From positions 186,001 through 250,000 of the forward strand of contig NZ_QETB01000001.1 of the NCBI RefSeq assembly GCF_003123745.1: 64,000 nt of DNA. The letters run 5' to 3'. Below the pieces are notes generated by a model that did no database searches, had not been told where the DNA came from, and saw only the letters and a program-made list of their open reading frames with translations. Positions 61,133-64,000 of this stretch are shown here, piece by piece. Every line of letters begins with the position of its first letter. Position 1 is the stretch's first letter. Made by a program: the position numbers and the translations under genes. Source of the DNA: Ancrocorticia populi. GTDB lineage: Bacteria > Actinomycetota > Actinomycetes > Actinomycetales > Actinomycetaceae.

Positions 61133-62603
61133 GCGAGACGCCTAGAACAAGCGGCCCCATCACGAGCGTAGTGGCGGTTATCAGGACGATTCCGATGATG
61201 TTGAATATGAGTCCGGCCTTGATCATATCGCCCATCTTGAGATACCCGGTGCTGTAGGCCACCGCGTTTGGTGGGGTAGCGTGGGGCAACATGAAGGAGC
61301 ATGTTGAGGCGAGTGCCACCGGGACTACCAGCAGCATGACATCGTGACCGATTCCTGCAGCAACCCCTCCCATGAAGGGAAGGAAGGTTGCGGCGGTTGC
61401 CGTGTTGGACGTCATTTCGGTTAGAGCCATGACGAGGGTTGTCACCACGAGAACCACGAGAATGACAGGCAGAGTGCCGATTCCCGTGGAAAGATTGCCT
61501 ATCCATGCGCTTAAACCATTGCGAGTGAAGGCGTGAGAGAGCGCGAGGCCCCCGCCAAAGAGCAGCAGAATATCCCACGGGATGGTGGTGGCAGTTTCTC
61601 CATCTAGAAGACGCCCTTCGCCCTTGACAGGTATCAGGAATAGCAGGGTGGCTACCACTATGGCCACGAGCTCATCTGTTACTCCATACTCTTCAAAGAA
61701 GGTGGGCAGGAATAGCCACGAGAGTGCGGCAACAATGAAAACACCACCAACGCGCCGTTCACCTTGAGACATCGGACCGAGATCTTCGAGTTCCCTAGCG
61801 ATGAGCTCCTGTCCCCCGGGAATCTCCTCAACCTCGGGTGGGAACAGGAAAGTGACCAGCACAAACCAGATGATGAACAGGAATGCCCAAGCCATGGGAG
61901 AGGCGAAGAGGAGCCATTTGCCGAAGGTCAGCGTGATGTCGAAATTATCCGCGAGATAGGCGCGAAGCAGTGCATTTGGCGGCGTGGAGATCAGGCTGGA
62001 CGTCGCAATAGTAGAGGCGGAGTAGGCGATCCCGAGCATCAATGCTTTACCGAAGTTGGAGTTGAGTGAGGCCTTCTCCCCAGCGACCAGCCGCAGCACC
62101 GATAGGCCGATCGGGAGCATCATGATGGCCGTTGCGGTATTAGAAACCCACATCGTGACGAGTCCCGTCGCGATCATGAAACCCAGCACGATCATCTTGG
62201 GTTTTGCTCCCACCAGCTTGACCACAACCAGCGCGATCCGTTTATGAAGGTTCCACTTCTGAATAGATGCGGCTAAGAAGAAGCCACCCATAAAGAGGAA
62301 GATCGTGCCCGAGGCATAAGGTGCAGCAGTCTCGGAGAAGCTTTGATCGTGGAAGAGTGGGAAAAGGATGAGGGGTAGCAGGGACGTCGCAAAGAGCGGG
62401 ATCGCCTCGGTGATCCACCAGGTGGCCATCAGCGAGGCAACTGCTGCGGTGAGCTTGAGTCTATGTGCTGAGTAATCGCCCGGAGCCTGATCCGGCATCG
62501 CCGCATACACTAGCAACGCAAGCCCGAGTCCAACAACCACTCCAGCGCCGCTCTTGTAGCGCTTGAGCCGAGCGACGTTATTGAAGAACGCGGGCCGGTG
62601 CAC
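61125..62603 (-). CDS. SLC13/DASS family anion symporter
   Basis: 492 residues with about twelve helices. WITEAIPLFATSLLPLILFPL opens the carrier, MWVSNTATAIMMLPIGLSVL is the first substrate-binding SNT motif, and LTEMTSNTATAATFLPF the second. These carry Na+ with dicarboxylates, citrate or sulfate. The GTG start follows GGGGGTGAA. The 3' end overlaps the convergent dehydroquinate-synthase-like gene by 8 bases. It is a second SLC13 member, distinct from the broken one at 5 kb. Confidence 0.92.
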   Translation of the reverse strand: MHRPAFFNNVARLKRYKSGAGVVVGLGLALLVYAAMPDQAPGDYSAHRLKLTAAVASLMATWWITEAIPLFATSLLPLILFPLFHDQSFSETAAPYASGTIFLFMGGFFLAASIQKWNLHKRIALVVVKLVGAKPKMIVLGFMIATGLVTMWVSNTATAIMMLPIGLSVLRLVAGEKASLNSNFGKALMLGIAYSASTIATSSLISTPPNALLRAYLADNFDITLTFGKWLLFASPMAWAFLFIIWFVLVTFLFPPEVEEIPGGQELIARELEDLGPMSQGERRVGGVFIVAALSWLFLPTFFEEYGVTDELVAIVVATLLFLIPVKGEGRLLDGETATTIPWDILLLFGGGLALSHAFTRNGLSAWIGNLSTGIGTLPVILVVLVVTTLVMALTEMTSNTATAATFLPFMGGVAAGIGHDVMLLVVPVALASTCSFMLPHATPPNAVAYSTGYLKMGDMIKAGLIFNIIGIVLITATTLVMGPLVLGVSLS

Positions 62604-62674
62604 CTTTGTTCACCCCCGATGCTAAGCCACAGCCGTTGTGGCGGGTATCACTCTTATTCTAGAGGGATCGTTGA

Positions 62675-63049
62675 ATGGGAACTAGGCTTTTAACCATGGA
62701 TATTCGATGTGAGCGTGTGTACGACTGGACGCCAGAGGACGGTACTTTCCCGGTTCTCGTGGATCGGCTATGGCCTCGCGGCGTCAAGAAGGAGCGGCTG
62801 GCCGGGGTGCAATGGGACAAGGACATCGCGCCCAGCGCTGATCTCCGCAAAGATTTCCACTCTGGTGCCCTCGGATTCGAGGAGTTCTCTGGGCGGTACA
62901 CGGACGAACTTGAAGGATCGGACGCAGGGCAGAAACTTCTTGCCCGGACAAAGGAGGCGGGCGCATCCGTCGTCGTTCTTCTCTACGCATCCAAGGACAA
63001 AAAGGAAAACCACGCGCTAGTTCTGGCCGACTACCTGCGGGGCCTCTAA
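62675..63049 (+). CDS. DUF488 family protein (YeaO-like)
   Basis: 124 residues. FPVLVDRLWPRGVKKERL, DKDIAPSADLRKDFHSG and ASVVVLLYASKDKKENHALVLADYL are the DUF488 signatures. ATG 62675 has AGAGGG 8 bases upstream; ATG 62696 is also in frame and is where the conserved part begins. Function is unknown; YeaO-type proteins are soluble and short. Confidence 0.88.
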   Translation: MGTRLLTMDIRCERVYDWTPEDGTFPVLVDRLWPRGVKKERLAGVQWDKDIAPSADLRKDFHSGALGFEEFSGRYTDELEGSDAGQKLLARTKEAGASVVVLLYASKDKKENHALVLADYLRGL

Positions 63050-63096
63050 CCTCGAGATTTGACGCAGAATAGAAATCTCTCGGTCCTCAAACGTCT

Positions 63097-63293
63097 CGAA
63101 AGCAAGCTTTCGGAAGTTTTCGTCGGTCGGGGTATTCGCCGCCTCCGGCAGCTATTGCCCCTCACTCTTCGGATGCCTCAACGATAAATCGTTGGGCCCC
63201 CTCATCGGTCGGGGTATTCGCCACCTTTGGTGGCTTTTACTCCCTACTCATCCTCGGAAGAGAACATCAATGCTCTCTTCACTCGGATTTCGG

Positions 63294-63300
<7 letters not shown>
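63097..63300. repeat. Tandem hairpin repeats on the 3' side of tRNA-Pro
   Basis: TCGGTCGGGGT occurs at 63123, 63205 and 63290 (spacing 82 and 85); the last is the tRNA-Pro 3' end. In the first two it extends to TCGGTCGGGGTATTCGCC. Each copy is followed by a 6-bp hairpin GCCGCC-TCC-GGCAGC or GCCACC-TTT-GGTGGC. Hairpins CGAAAG-CAAG-CTTTCG (63097-63112), CAACGA-TAAA-TCGTTG (63179-63194) and GAAGAGA...TCTCTTC (63257-63280) precede the three copies. Confidence 0.65.
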
Positions 63301-63367
<67 letters not shown>

Positions 63368-63459
63368 TATTACCAGCGGCAACCAGATTATCTTAGCCGA
63401 GTACCCTCGGCAAAAGGAAACTGGCACCGCCAGAAGAAGGGTGAATCGTGCGACAGTTC

Positions 63460-64000
63460 TCAGACTAGCTGGAAGTCCAGCACTATGGCCTCGGGCCTGC
63501 AGGCGACCCGTACGGGAGCGGTGGGTGACGTGCCGATTCCGGCGGACACGTTTACCCAAGAGGTAGGCCGGGGCTCGGTCCCAGAAGGAACGATTCCATC
63601 CCCGTGCATCACGCCTTCGCCGGCCGGTGGCCACTGGAAAAGCCCGGAGGCATGCTTCGGATCCAGATCGCAGTTGGTCACTAGCGCCCCGTAGCCCGGC
63701 ACGCACACTTGACCGCCGTGCGTATGCCCGGCGAACACGGCCGCGCAGCCCTCGCGCGCCATCTGATCCAGTATGTGGGTATACGGCGCGTGGGTTAGGC
63801 CGAGTTTAAGGATCCCATTTTGGGCCGACGACGACGTCTCCACCGGATAATCGTCCAACTCGATATGGGGATCGTCTACACCAACGAGCTCGATCGGCCA
63901 ACCGGATGCTGTGATCTGCGAGCGCGCATTGTTCATGTTGACCCAGCCGAAGGATTCGAGATCCTTCGTCATCTCTTTCCAAGGCAGCTCGCGTTCGCGC
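63460..64000 (-). CDS. Metallophosphoesterase (5' end outside window)
   Basis: The C-terminal 179 residues of a calcineurin-like phosphoesterase; the frame stays open to the window edge, so an ATG at 63972 is not the true start. LGLTHAPYTHILDQM and FAGHTHGGQVCVPGYG are the late metal-binding His motifs of the family (YkuE/YaeI type). VNVSAGIGTSPTAPVRVACRPEAIVL ends the domain. Such enzymes cleave phosphoesters of lipids or nucleotides; the specific substrate is not visible. Confidence 0.88.
   Translation of the reverse strand, partial: RERELPWKEMTKDLESFGWVNMNNARSQITASGWPIELVGVDDPHIELDDYPVETSSSAQNGILKLGLTHAPYTHILDQMAREGCAAVFAGHTHGGQVCVPGYGALVTNCDLDPKHASGLFQWPPAGEGVMHGDGIVPSGTEPRPTSWVNVSAGIGTSPTAPVRVACRPEAIVLDFQLV

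Overview
The window comes from a high-GC Gram-positive bacterium of the class Actinomycetia. The evidence is the roughly 60 % GC coding sequence, frequent GTG/TTG starts, probable leaderless genes (a TANNNT -10 box exactly six bases before the start codon), and family content: a DUF222-HNH 13E12-type protein, a DUF5926 protein, DUF6457, an actinobacterial TatC with an N-terminal KNPEARM segment, a CtpE-like P-type ATPase, and tRNA genes mostly without encoded CCA. Within the class it looks like an Actinomycetaceae-type genome (Arcanobacterium/Trueperella/Schaalia-like), but genus cannot be fixed from sequence reading alone.

Layout. 1-11 kb: an ABC exporter (permease cut by the window edge, plus ATPase) diverges from a NarL-type two-component system followed by an HrpB-like helicase. 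Next come a frameshifted SLC13-type transporter, a META-domain lipoprotein, two related small proteins, an amino acid permease, a TetR regulator and a DUF805 membrane protein. 11-30 kb is housekeeping: tRNA-Arg, two tRNA-Ser genes, serS, an HAD phosphatase, a diacylglycerol-kinase-type lipid kinase, pheA, a GT2 glycosyltransferase, DUF5926, an EmrB-type exporter, upp and tadA. It also holds two large paralogous membrane proteins with a degenerate alkaline-phosphatase-like ectodomain and an OpgB/LtaS-type phosphoglycerol transferase. 30-35 kb holds a decayed NAD(P)-binding oxidoreductase, tRNA-Ser(CGA), a VOC protein, a PD-(D/E)XK/DUF559-like protein bordered by a 19-bp repeat array, a VanZ-RDD protein and a glycerophosphodiesterase.

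35-56 kb is the most coherent part, a molybdoenzyme respiration island. Molybdopterin cofactor genes moaA, moaD, moaE, mog/moaB, moeA and moaC are followed by a ferredoxin-like protein with two 4Fe-4S motifs, two TorD-type chaperones, a dmsC anchor, a dmsB electron-transfer subunit and three tandem Tat-exported DmsA-type catalytic subunits. A divergent TetR regulator, a DUF6457 protein, a GH13 alpha-glucosidase and a tatB-tatA-tatC operon complete it. The tatC reading frame continues without a stop into a complete MobA (Moco guanylyltransferase) domain, so the last cofactor step and the export channel are one polypeptide. The genes together describe cofactor synthesis, apo-enzyme chaperoning, guanylylation, Tat export and anaerobic electron transfer to S- or N-oxides.

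56-64 kb returns to transporters and metabolism: a P-type ATPase, YccF, TauE/SafE, a dehydroquinate-synthase-family enzyme, a DASS transporter and DUF488. A tRNA-Pro(CGG) follows, with structured repeats on its 3' side, and the window ends in a metallophosphoesterase cut by the edge.
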